A stretch of DNA of 64,000 nucleotides from UBA1723 sp045629285 (lineage in GTDB: Bacteria; Bacteroidota; Bacteroidia; Bacteroidales; Paludibacteraceae), in contig JAZQQY010000005.1 of NCBI GenBank assembly GCA_045629285.1, positions 1-64,000 of the forward strand, given 5' to 3'. This document shows positions 35,311 through 43,116 of this stretch, piece after piece. The position numbers were made by a program, and so were the translations under genes. The stretch's first letter is position 1. The number at the start of each line of letters is the position of its first letter. The notes under the pieces were generated by a model. It saw only the letters and a program-made list of their open reading frames with translations, did no database searches and had not been told where the DNA came from.

Positions 35311-36543
35311 TCACCCTATCTTGACTCCACTGATCTTTCCAAACTCTTTCCAATAATCCGGATATGACTTCGACACAACTTCAGGTTCATTAACTACGAA
35401 TGGAGCGTGACAAAGCACTATAGGTGCAAAGGCCATAGCCATTCTATGGTCTTTATATGTATCGACGGCAATATTGGCATTTTCATCGCATTTTTCACCA
35501 TTCCATTCCAACGCACCTTCAGCTGGTTCTATAAGGATATAGCCGAATTTCTTCAACTCCTGCTGCAACGCCAAGATTCTGTTTGTCTCCTTAATCTTTA
35601 AGCTCTTCAAACCTGTAAATCTAAACCTGCGATTCAAGACACAACAAGTGACAACCACTGTCTGTGCCAAATCTGGACAATCAATGAAATCCCACTCAAA
35701 CACGTCAGTTTCACCTTTAACCTCTGCCTTGCGCAACTTGACTCCACCATCAATAAACTCGGTGGAAACGCCAAGATGTGAGAAAATGTCGCCCAAAACA
35801 CCGTCGCCTTGCATTGTCTTTTCAAAGAGTGCAGGAAGGAAGATTTCGTCAACGTCTGCAAGCGCAGCAATCTGAAACCAATATGATGCGCCCGTCCAGT
35901 CCGACTCCACAACGTAGTCAATCGGCTTATACTTTGTAGGTTTGACATCAATGATATTACCAGAGAATGAAGCGTCGGCTCCAAACTGGTTCATGATCCA
36001 CAAAGTAAGATTGATATAGGGCACTGACGCGACTCCATTCAACAAGTGAATACGCAGACCTTTCTTCAACATCGGTGCAATCATCATCAACGCTGAAATG
36101 TACTGGCTGCTAACACTACCGTCAATCTCAACATCTCCTCCTTCAATCTCCTTTCCACGAATCTTCAACGGTGGGAAACCTTCGTTTTCTGCATATTCAA
36201 TATCGGCACCGATTGAACGCAAAGCGTCGACAAGAATCTGAATAGGACGCTCCTTCATTCGTTGTGAACCAGTGATAGTCCACTCCCCTGGCTGGATACT
36301 CAAATAAGCAGTAAGGAAACGCATTGATGTACCTGCAGCACCGATGTCGACAAGATGTGAATCGGAAGTCAACGCCTTCACCATAACATCTGTGTCATCA
36401 CACTTGGCTAGGTTGGCAACACTCTTATTACTGCCAGAAAGTGCATTAATGATAAGCACACGGTTACTGATACTCTTTGAAGCCGGCAACTCAAATCTGC
36501 CTGAAATCTTGTCTTTGCGACTATATTCTATCTTATAACTCAT
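35311..36543 (-). CDS. aroA: 3-phosphoshikimate 1-carboxyvinyltransferase (EPSP synthase)
   Basis: Makes EPSP from shikimate-3-phosphate and PEP in aromatic amino-acid synthesis. 410 residues, somewhat short for the family but complete: LPASKSISNRVLIINALSG (substrate-binding Lys, Ser and Arg), GAAGTSMRFLTAYLS, DGSVSSQYISALMM, and IKETNRILALQQELKKFG near residue 320, where the usual KETDR is KETNR, a change allowed in the family pattern. Last gene of a seven-gene operon, 11 bases after aroB. Confidence 0.94.
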   Translation of the reverse strand: MSYKIEYSRKDKISGRFELPASKSISNRVLIINALSGSNKSVANLAKCDDTDVMVKALTSDSHLVDIGAAGTSMRFLTAYLSIQPGEWTITGSQRMKERPIQILVDALRSIGADIEYAENEGFPPLKIRGKEIEGGDVEIDGSVSSQYISALMMIAPMLKKGLRIHLLNGVASVPYINLTLWIMNQFGADASFSGNIIDVKPTKYKPIDYVVESDWTGASYWFQIAALADVDEIFLPALFEKTMQGDGVLGDIFSHLGVSTEFIDGGVKLRKAEVKGETDVFEWDFIDCPDLAQTVVVTCCVLNRRFRFTGLKSLKIKETNRILALQQELKKFGYILIEPAEGALEWNGEKCDENANIAVDTYKDHRMAMAFAPIVLCHAPFVVNEPEVVSKSYPDYWKEFGKISGVKIG

Positions 36544-36554
36544 CTGTCTTTAAC

Positions 36555-37619
36555 TTATGCAAGACCTACAGTCTCTCTATAGAAATCAAGTGAATCTAGA
36601 ATATCCTTTTTAGAAACAGCAACATTAATCTCGATTTCACCGATATTTTTTAGCAAAGAGAATAGGATTCTTCCGTCGCCTTCGTTCTTCTTATCGTGAG
36701 TCATCAACTCGTAAAGGTGATCGTAAACGTCACACTTGATTGGCAACGCTCCGTAGTTCTCCTTAATCATTCTAACTGCAGTCGACAATGTCTCTTTAGG
36801 GAACCCAAGAAGCTTGTACGACAAGTAAAGCTCTGAAATCATACCCCAAGCTACTGCATAACCGTGAAGCTTGGCATCTCCGACCTCCATTGCATAACTC
36901 TCGAATGCATGACCTACAGTGTGTCCGAAATTCAAAACCTTGCGCAATCCTTTCTCTGTAGGGTCGATTGCAACGACCTTTTCCTTAACAGAGATTGACT
37001 CAAGAAGCAACTCCGACAAACGGTTGAAATCAATATTATCCAAATCAAAAGAGATAGTATCGTTCCAGATTTTTGTCTCTGAAATCAAACCATGCTTGAT
37101 CATTTCTGCATAGCCCGAACGAAGATTTTCAGCATCAAGTGTACGGAAGAAATCCGCATTGATCACAACGCTCTTGCTAGAGTTGATAACACCTATCTCA
37201 TTCTTCAATCCACCGAAGTTGATACCTGTCTTACCACCTACAGCGGCATCCACGGCACCAAGCAATGTTGTCGGAACATTAACATATTCCATACCTCTTT
37301 TGAAAGTCGACGCTGCAAAACCGCCCAAATCAGTGACCATTCCACCGCCTAAATTTATCATAAGCGACTTACGTGTAGCACCACCTTTCTGCAAAGCAGT
37401 CCATACACTTGCAAGACTCTCAAGAGTCTTATGGTCGTCGTTAGCCTTGATCTCAATAACAGCCACTTTGCTGAAAAAATCATCTTTCATCAACAAAGGC
37501 AAACATAGCTTACGAGTATTCTCATCAACTAAGATGAAAACGCCGTTGGCATCACGACCGTCGCACTCCTTACGCAAATCCTCGACAAGATTATGCGTGA
37601 TATATACTTTTTGATTCAT
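36555..37619 (-). CDS. aroB: 3-dehydroquinate synthase
   Basis: NAD-dependent cyclisation of DAHP to 3-dehydroquinate, second step of the shikimate pathway. 354 residues with the signature block NLGGGMVTDLGGFAASTFKRG, VPTTLLGAVDAAVGGKTGINF, the zinc-ligand regions RSGYAEMIKHGL and LNFGHTVGHAFE, and HGYAVAWGM. It sits between the Wzz-like gene (12 bases upstream) and aroA (11 bases downstream), giving two shikimate genes at the end of an envelope-gene operon. Confidence 0.95.
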   Translation of the reverse strand: MNQKVYITHNLVEDLRKECDGRDANGVFILVDENTRKLCLPLLMKDDFFSKVAVIEIKANDDHKTLESLASVWTALQKGGATRKSLMINLGGGMVTDLGGFAASTFKRGMEYVNVPTTLLGAVDAAVGGKTGINFGGLKNEIGVINSSKSVVINADFFRTLDAENLRSGYAEMIKHGLISETKIWNDTISFDLDNIDFNRLSELLLESISVKEKVVAIDPTEKGLRKVLNFGHTVGHAFESYAMEVGDAKLHGYAVAWGMISELYLSYKLLGFPKETLSTAVRMIKENYGALPIKCDVYDHLYELMTHDKKNEGDGRILFSLLKNIGEIEINVAVSKKDILDSLDFYRETVGLA

Positions 37620-37631
37620 TTATCTAATATT

Positions 37632-38636
37632 TTAATCTTCAGACTCAAGATAATCCTTGATTGACTCACGCTTGTGAAGGAATCCTAGAATTATAAATGC
37701 GACAGCAAATACAATAGCCCCGTAGATCAAAGACAAAACCAAAACCTGAGGAGTAGACTTTGTGATTGCAAAATCACGGTTGAAGTATACACTTGCGACC
37801 TTCTTCTGCAACTCGATCTCACAATCGAAACTCTTGTTTCTCAACTTTAGGATATCATCGTGGAACAACTGACGGTTACTCTCCGACACAATCATCGGAC
37901 CATCGATCTGCATTGTCTTTCTTCTATTTACCTCAGAGAAATATTCCTGACGACGCAATGAATCAAGCACTCCTGCCTCAGCATTGTACTGAACAATCAT
38001 CTTTCTTAACATCTCCTGTCTTGAATCGTAATTTCTCTTTACCTCCTCATTTGATGAAAGGTAGTGGATCAAACCATATTTGATTGAATCAATTACGGCC
38101 AAATCAGAAGTAACGATCTCAATCTGCAATCGGTCGTAGATTCTGACAACAGATGTATCCTTCAAATATCTTTCCTTCTTATCTATCTCTGTTGGAGCAC
38201 CTGAATGACGATCGTCAATCCAGAAGTAAGCATTTACCTTCTTAAGCTTAGATGCAGATGCAATACCCTGTGCATTTGGGTGACCAGTTGAATCAACCAT
38301 TCCCATCATCTCAGCTACCTTTTCATAATTCTTTTTCTTGCAGAACAAGTCCAACGACTCCAACAAGTCATCGCACACATCAGCACTTGTACTCTTTAGG
38401 AAAACCAAAGACTCAAGAGTATACTTAGTCACGTAGTTTTCTAATATACTTTGACATACACCGGCACCAATGCCGATAAGAAAAGCAATAGTCAATGCTA
38501 TTTTCTTTTTCCAAGCAAATCGTAATGCATGTCTTAACTTACACTTAAACCAATCTTTCGCTTTTTTGCATCTTTCATAAACGGCCTGCATCAGCCATAC
38601 CAAATCTAACTCTTCACTGTTGTTTCGCTGCTCCAT
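37632..38636 (-). CDS. Wzz-like chain-length determinant family membrane protein
   Basis: 334 residues. A cytoplasmic N-terminus of about 43 residues, one transmembrane helix near 46-64 (IALTIAFLIGIGAGVCQSIL), a periplasmic helical domain of about 235 residues and a second helix near 305-325 (VLVLSLIYGAIVFAVAFII) before a short charged tail (HKRESIKDYLESED). Two helices flanking a periplasmic domain, with strands near the first helix, is the Wzz/PCP topology. It may set polysaccharide length or be a stand-alone structural relative. The place between an EnvC-like gene and aroB is unusual. Confidence 0.6.
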   Translation of the reverse strand: MEQRNNSEELDLVWLMQAVYERCKKAKDWFKCKLRHALRFAWKKKIALTIAFLIGIGAGVCQSILENYVTKYTLESLVFLKSTSADVCDDLLESLDLFCKKKNYEKVAEMMGMVDSTGHPNAQGIASASKLKKVNAYFWIDDRHSGAPTEIDKKERYLKDTSVVRIYDRLQIEIVTSDLAVIDSIKYGLIHYLSSNEEVKRNYDSRQEMLRKMIVQYNAEAGVLDSLRRQEYFSEVNRRKTMQIDGPMIVSESNRQLFHDDILKLRNKSFDCEIELQKKVASVYFNRDFAITKSTPQVLVLSLIYGAIVFAVAFIILGFLHKRESIKDYLESED

Positions 38637-38658
38637 ATTTGTTTTCGTTATCTTAATA

Positions 38659-39969
38659 TTATTGTTTCTTTTTCCATCCTTTTATCCATTCTTCTGGATT
38701 CTGCAACTCCTTCTCTTTCCAAATCTGGAAGAAAAGAGTTGTCTTGTTGTCGTCGTTCTCGTCCTCGTAGACGCTACCTATTCTATCCCCGGCCATTACT
38801 TTCTGTCCTTTCTTGACAAAGATCTTAGTCAGGTTGGAATAAACCGATAGGTAGTTTCCATGACGAACGATAACCGCAGTATTACTGCCTGGCACAGAGA
38901 AAAGCTGTGTAACCTCGCCTTCGTAAACGGCTTTGGCAACGGCTCCGGCATCGGATGTGCAATAGACTCCTTTATTATTAGTCTTCACATGTCGCAACAC
39001 GGGATGAAACTGAATTCCGAATCTTCCGGTAATGTGTGAACCTGGAAGTGGAGATGGCAGTGTCCCTTTTGACGCTTCGAACGCCGTATTCTCAGTTTTT
39101 ACCTGACTTTTCGCCTTTTCATCGTTTTTCTTGGCCAAACGTTTAGCTGCTTCTTCCGCCTCTTTCTCAATCAACTCCTTAATTCGCTGATCAAGTTTTT
39201 CTGCCGCTGCCTGTTGCTTTGCAAGTTCGGCAGCAAACTCTTTCTCCTTATTTTTCAAAGATTCAAGCAAACGGTTCTGCTCATCTTTCTCCTCGATCAA
39301 CTTCTGGTTTTCTGCCTCACGTTCCTGGACAAGAAGTGTGGATTGAGATTTCTGTTCAGTCAGTTCCGAACGCTTGGCTACAAGTTCATCCCTATTCTTG
39401 ACAATCTCGTCGGCATGAGATTTACGTAGACTCGCAAAATTCTGTATGTAACGGAATCTTCTGTACGCCTGTCCGAACGATTCTGCAGAAAGTACAAACA
39501 TCAGTTTGCTATACGCTGAATTCTTAACATAAGCATGATAAATCAGATCAACGTATTTCTCTTTGTTGCTAGAATACTCAAGTTCCAATCTTAGGATATC
39601 CTTCTCAAGCTCTACGATGTTATCCTGAAGCGACTGAATCTCCTCATTCTTATTCTGAATCAACTTGCTTCTCTCCTCAATTCCTTGATCGAGGCGTGAA
39701 ACCTCACGCATTGCCTTCTTTGTGGAAAGTTGGGTATTCTTCAAGCTATCCTGAGTTCGCTTAAGATTCTTCTGAACCTTCTCCTGCTCATTCTTCAAAG
39801 AGTTGATGCTCTTCGATGTCTTTGAAGTAGTCTTAGACGAGGATGTTTTCAACTTAGTCGTCTGAGCCTGTTTCTTTTGGCTCCACACTGGAGTAGACGA
39901 AGTAATGCCAACACCGACAATCAGTGCCAACATAAGTTTTACCACCGTCTTTCTACCTCCGTGAAACAT
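38659..39969 (-). CDS. EnvC-like murein hydrolase activator (degenerate LytM/M23 domain)
   Basis: 436 residues. Signal peptide (MLALIVGVGITSSTPVWS), then a Lys/Gln/Glu-rich coiled coil of about 230 residues (residues 40-275), then a LytM-type domain (about 305-430). The zinc motif is lost: the usual HxGxD region reads NNKGVYCTSDAG and the usual HLHFE reads TLFFQIW. This is the architecture of EnvC and NlpD, which do not cut peptidoglycan but activate amidases at the division site. It lies inside the dut-aroA operon, 31 bases after the DUF4292 gene. Confidence 0.82.
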   Translation of the reverse strand: MFHGGRKTVVKLMLALIVGVGITSSTPVWSQKKQAQTTKLKTSSSKTTSKTSKSINSLKNEQEKVQKNLKRTQDSLKNTQLSTKKAMREVSRLDQGIEERSKLIQNKNEEIQSLQDNIVELEKDILRLELEYSSNKEKYVDLIYHAYVKNSAYSKLMFVLSAESFGQAYRRFRYIQNFASLRKSHADEIVKNRDELVAKRSELTEQKSQSTLLVQEREAENQKLIEEKDEQNRLLESLKNKEKEFAAELAKQQAAAEKLDQRIKELIEKEAEEAAKRLAKKNDEKAKSQVKTENTAFEASKGTLPSPLPGSHITGRFGIQFHPVLRHVKTNNKGVYCTSDAGAVAKAVYEGEVTQLFSVPGSNTAVIVRHGNYLSVYSNLTKIFVKKGQKVMAGDRIGSVYEDENDDNKTTLFFQIWKEKELQNPEEWIKGWKKKQ

Positions 39970-40000
39970 CTTGTCTCTTAACCTCTTACTTCTTACCTTA

Positions 40001-40777
40001 TTAGTATGTCTTCAAGAAATCCTCCATTGAGATTCTCTGGTAAGATGTAGGGATCTTAACCTCAAAGTTTCTATCCTTATCAAGGGCGATATCCTCGACA
40101 GTCATTGTTATGTCACGTCTTACGTTACCCTTCTTGATCGACATGAATGTTGTACGAGGATAACGTATACTCTTCACATTGAAATAATCCGAATAGCGCC
40201 ACTCTGTAAAATAGTCGGAACCTACACTGATCGAACCTGATGCCAACTCCTTGCTTGAGTTGTACTCAAACTCCTGAAGCACGTTTCCTTTAGTACGCAT
40301 CAACTTCACACGACCGTTCATCTCAGTCGCACCGAAATCTGATGCCTTAGGGAAATAATCCTCCCCATATAGGAATAGACGATTTGTGAATATTGCCTCG
40401 AAAGCAGAATAGTTCAAGTCCATACCTTTTTTATGCATCTCGTCGTAAGATACAGATACAAACTTCTTATCCACACGGTTGATCATTATGATTCCCTGCT
40501 TGTTGATAGCGATCCTGAAAAACTCCATACCTGGCAAAGGCATGATAGAACATATAATCACACTATCACGAGCAATACGGATAGAACCCGAAGAATTCAA
40601 TTCTGTTCCGGCAAGAGTCAAAGAGAATGACATCTTGTCGATGCTTAAAGTACGGAACACGTCGCTCTTAGTAGAGACGCGAGCTTCCTCTGTTGTAGTG
40701 TCCCCTTTTTTTGATTTACACGATGCGATAGAAAGACACACCGCTAAAGCCAAAAGTATTCTTACTATTTTCTGCAT
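40001..40777 (-). CDS. DUF4292 family lipoprotein
   Basis: 258 residues. Lipoprotein signal MQKIVRILLALAVCLSIASCKSKKG with Cys at residue 20, then a LolA/LppX-like beta-sheet half-barrel: SIDKMSFSLTLAGTELNSSGSIRIARDSVIICSI, GMEFFRIAINKQGIIMINR and a C-terminal strand set (ITMTVEDIALDKDRNFEVKIPTSYQRIS). Relatives are predicted to handle lipids or lipoproteins in the periplasm, but the role is unproven. The gene order TPR, DUF4292, M23/EnvC is conserved in Bacteroidales as I recall it. 16 bases after the TPR gene. Confidence 0.8.
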   Translation of the reverse strand: MQKIVRILLALAVCLSIASCKSKKGDTTTEEARVSTKSDVFRTLSIDKMSFSLTLAGTELNSSGSIRIARDSVIICSIMPLPGMEFFRIAINKQGIIMINRVDKKFVSVSYDEMHKKGMDLNYSAFEAIFTNRLFLYGEDYFPKASDFGATEMNGRVKLMRTKGNVLQEFEYNSSKELASGSISVGSDYFTEWRYSDYFNVKSIRYPRTTFMSIKKGNVRRDITMTVEDIALDKDRNFEVKIPTSYQRISMEDFLKTY

Positions 40778-40793
40778 ATTAATCGTTGTTATT

Positions 40794-42551
40794 TTATTCT
40801 ACATAAACTCCCGTAGTTGCCTTCTGCTTAAGAGCTTCCGACGGTTTGATTCCTTTCTTTGCGCAAGTGGCAAGAGCTTTATTCCACTGTTCGCGAGCCT
40901 TTGCCGTATTTCCCGCCTTATACAGGATGTCGCCGTGATGTTCCAACAATTCGGCATTATCCTCACCCATCTTTGACAAAGCCTGCTCTATATAAAGAAG
41001 TGCCATCTGATAATCGCCTTTCTTGAAATATACCCAAGCGTAAGTGTCAAGGAAAACGGCACTGTTAGGATCTACGCTAACCGTCTTTCCGCTCATCCTT
41101 TCTGCTTTATCCAAGTCAACACCCTTAACCGCAAGCATATAAGCATAGTTGTTAAGCACCGACACAGAGTTAGGATTCAAAGTCAAAGCTTCGTCGTATG
41201 CGCTCATTGCCTTTACAGTGTCACCCATAGCCATATTGATATCGCCGATCTCACCAAGAATGCCGGATGCCAGATAGATATCTGTAGGTTTTGCAATCTC
41301 CGCAGCCTTACGCAAATACGGTTCTCCGTTCACAGTGTCGCCCTTCAAATAATAAAGTCGACCCAAACGATATGTGAAATCGCTGTTGTTAGGGAAATAA
41401 CCAGCTGCTTTCTTAAGGTTTTCCTCAGCCAATGTAAGATTATTGTCGACTGCATACTTTAGAATTAAAGTGTTCCACATATCTTCCTGATATGGATCCG
41501 CCTCCAAACTCTTCTCGATTAGGGCGTATGCTTCATCAGTACGGCCGTTTGCAGAAAGGTAATCCACAAGCAATGCATAAGTAGACGACTCATGAGGATA
41601 CATATCTATCAACTTGCGCAGACGTGGTTCTGTGACCAAATGACGGGAAGTGCTGTCTAGCCAAAGAGTTGCAGGCACAGCCATCTTCTGCTCATATTCT
41701 ATATCGCGGCTTTCCAAAACAGGATCAAGATACTTGTCGGCCTTCTTCAAGTCACGTTTTTTTGTGATGTAGAACATGCACATCTCATAACGCATCACAC
41801 CGCTGTCAGGCATCTTCTTCAAACCTTTCTTCAATGTCTTCTCCACATTCTTAAGGTCGCCAAGATATGTATACGCATCAGCTTTAGCTTTGATGTACTC
41901 AGGCTCAGCTGGATAAGCTGCAATAAGCTTGTCATACTCAGCAATTGCCTTCTTTGTATCATGGAAACCGGAAATCCAGTTTGCAAACTTATACTTTGTG
42001 ATATCAAGCGACATTCCAACTTGCTTTTCCAACTCATCCAAAGTAGCAAGTGCCTCCTTTGACTGACGATTCTCGCCATACAAAGTTGCAAGAGTCATCA
42101 AGTAATAATTCTTGTCAGGACGCAACTTATGAATTTTCTCTGCGTATAGGATTGCTTTCGGTAGATCCTTGATTTCGTATGAAAGGTTCATCGCCATATC
42201 GTAATATGACGACTCAGTCGAATCAAGACTAATCGCGGTCTCAATCTCCTTCAACGCTTCGGGAAGACGGTTGTAAGTGACATTGACACGAGCTTTTTCA
42301 AAGTGAACCTGAGGATTCATGGGATAGATATCCTCACACTTGCCCAGACAATAAAGCAAGCTATCGTATTTCTGAATCTGCTTAAAACGTAATGCCTCAT
42401 AGAAGTAATAGTCGAAAGCAGCATCCGGACTTTTCTGGCTATACTCAAATGTTGACTCTGTCTGCTTCAAATCCTGAACACCAGGTTTGGCGGCAGACAA
42501 CGAGAGTGTCGAAAACAAAAGAGTAAATATGATAAATAAGTTCTTGTTCAT
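40794..42551 (-). CDS. Exported tetratricopeptide-repeat protein
   Basis: 585 residues. Signal peptide (MNKNLFIIFTLLFSTLSLSA), then TPR units over the whole length, e.g. YPMNPQVHFEKARVNVTYNRL, DEAYALIEKSLEADPYQEDMW, LTLAEENLKKAAGYFPNNSDF, VKAMSAYDEALTLNPNSVSVLNNYAYMLA and YQMALLYIEQALSKMGEDN. Probably a periplasmic or outer-membrane scaffold. Linked with dut, 40 bases upstream, and the DUF4292/EnvC genes, suggesting a shared envelope role. Confidence 0.82.
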   Translation of the reverse strand: MNKNLFIIFTLLFSTLSLSAAKPGVQDLKQTESTFEYSQKSPDAAFDYYFYEALRFKQIQKYDSLLYCLGKCEDIYPMNPQVHFEKARVNVTYNRLPEALKEIETAISLDSTESSYYDMAMNLSYEIKDLPKAILYAEKIHKLRPDKNYYLMTLATLYGENRQSKEALATLDELEKQVGMSLDITKYKFANWISGFHDTKKAIAEYDKLIAAYPAEPEYIKAKADAYTYLGDLKNVEKTLKKGLKKMPDSGVMRYEMCMFYITKKRDLKKADKYLDPVLESRDIEYEQKMAVPATLWLDSTSRHLVTEPRLRKLIDMYPHESSTYALLVDYLSANGRTDEAYALIEKSLEADPYQEDMWNTLILKYAVDNNLTLAEENLKKAAGYFPNNSDFTYRLGRLYYLKGDTVNGEPYLRKAAEIAKPTDIYLASGILGEIGDINMAMGDTVKAMSAYDEALTLNPNSVSVLNNYAYMLAVKGVDLDKAERMSGKTVSVDPNSAVFLDTYAWVYFKKGDYQMALLYIEQALSKMGEDNAELLEHHGDILYKAGNTAKAREQWNKALATCAKKGIKPSEALKQKATTGVYVE

Positions 42552-42591
42552 TTCTTAATTCTTGAAACCTGAAACTTGAAACCTGAAACCC

Positions 42592-43032
42592 TTAAATTCC
42601 AGTGTGACCGAAACCGCCAGCTCCACGCTCAGTGTCGGAAAGTTCATTCACTTCCTTCCACGAAACTGTCTCGTATCTTGCAACTACCATCTGACAAATT
42701 CTGTCGCCATCGTTGACTGTGAAATCAACATCAGAATGGTTGATCAGAATCACACCTACCTCACCGCGATAGTCGGAATCAATTGTGCCAGGGGAATTCA
42801 ACACCGTAATGCCGTGCTTCAAAGCCAAACCGCTTCTTGGACGAACCTGAGCCTCGAAGCCAACAGGAAGTGCAATCGAAATGCCCGTAGGAATCAACCT
42901 ACGTTCACCTGCCTTAATCACAACAGGCTCTGAAATCGAAGCACACAAATCAAAGCCTGCCGACCCTGATGTAGCATATTTAGGTAATTCTCTGTTGGAA
43001 TTGCCAACTCTCTTAATCTCTACTTCTACCAT
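42592..43032 (-). CDS. dut: Deoxyuridine 5'-triphosphate nucleotidohydrolase (dUTPase)
   Basis: Hydrolyses dUTP to dUMP, keeping uracil out of DNA and supplying dTMP synthesis. 146 residues, trimeric type. The five motifs are present: AGFDLCA, PRSGLALKHGI, GTIDSDYRGEVGV, DGDRICQMVVARYE and the C-terminal arm RGAGGFGHTG with the substrate-capping Phe. First gene of the operon that ends in aroA; it diverges from the lipoprotein gene at 43117. Confidence 0.96.
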   Translation of the reverse strand: MVEVEIKRVGNSNRELPKYATSGSAGFDLCASISEPVVIKAGERRLIPTGISIALPVGFEAQVRPRSGLALKHGITVLNSPGTIDSDYRGEVGVILINHSDVDFTVNDGDRICQMVVARYETVSWKEVNELSDTERGAGGFGHTGI

Positions 43033-43082
43033 GTTGTTCAGTTAAACGGTGTTTAGAAAGCGAATATAGCAATTTTTTTAGT

Positions 43083-43090
43083 TATTTTTG
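43083..43090 (+). promoter_or_regulatory. -7 element of the lipoprotein gene
   Basis: TATTTTTG matches TAnnTTTG, 26 bases before the ATG at 43117. For the divergent dut gene only a one-mismatch TATATTCG is visible on the minus strand. Confidence 0.5.
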
Positions 43091-43116
43091 TAAAAAATGA
43101 ATAAAACAAAGAAAAG

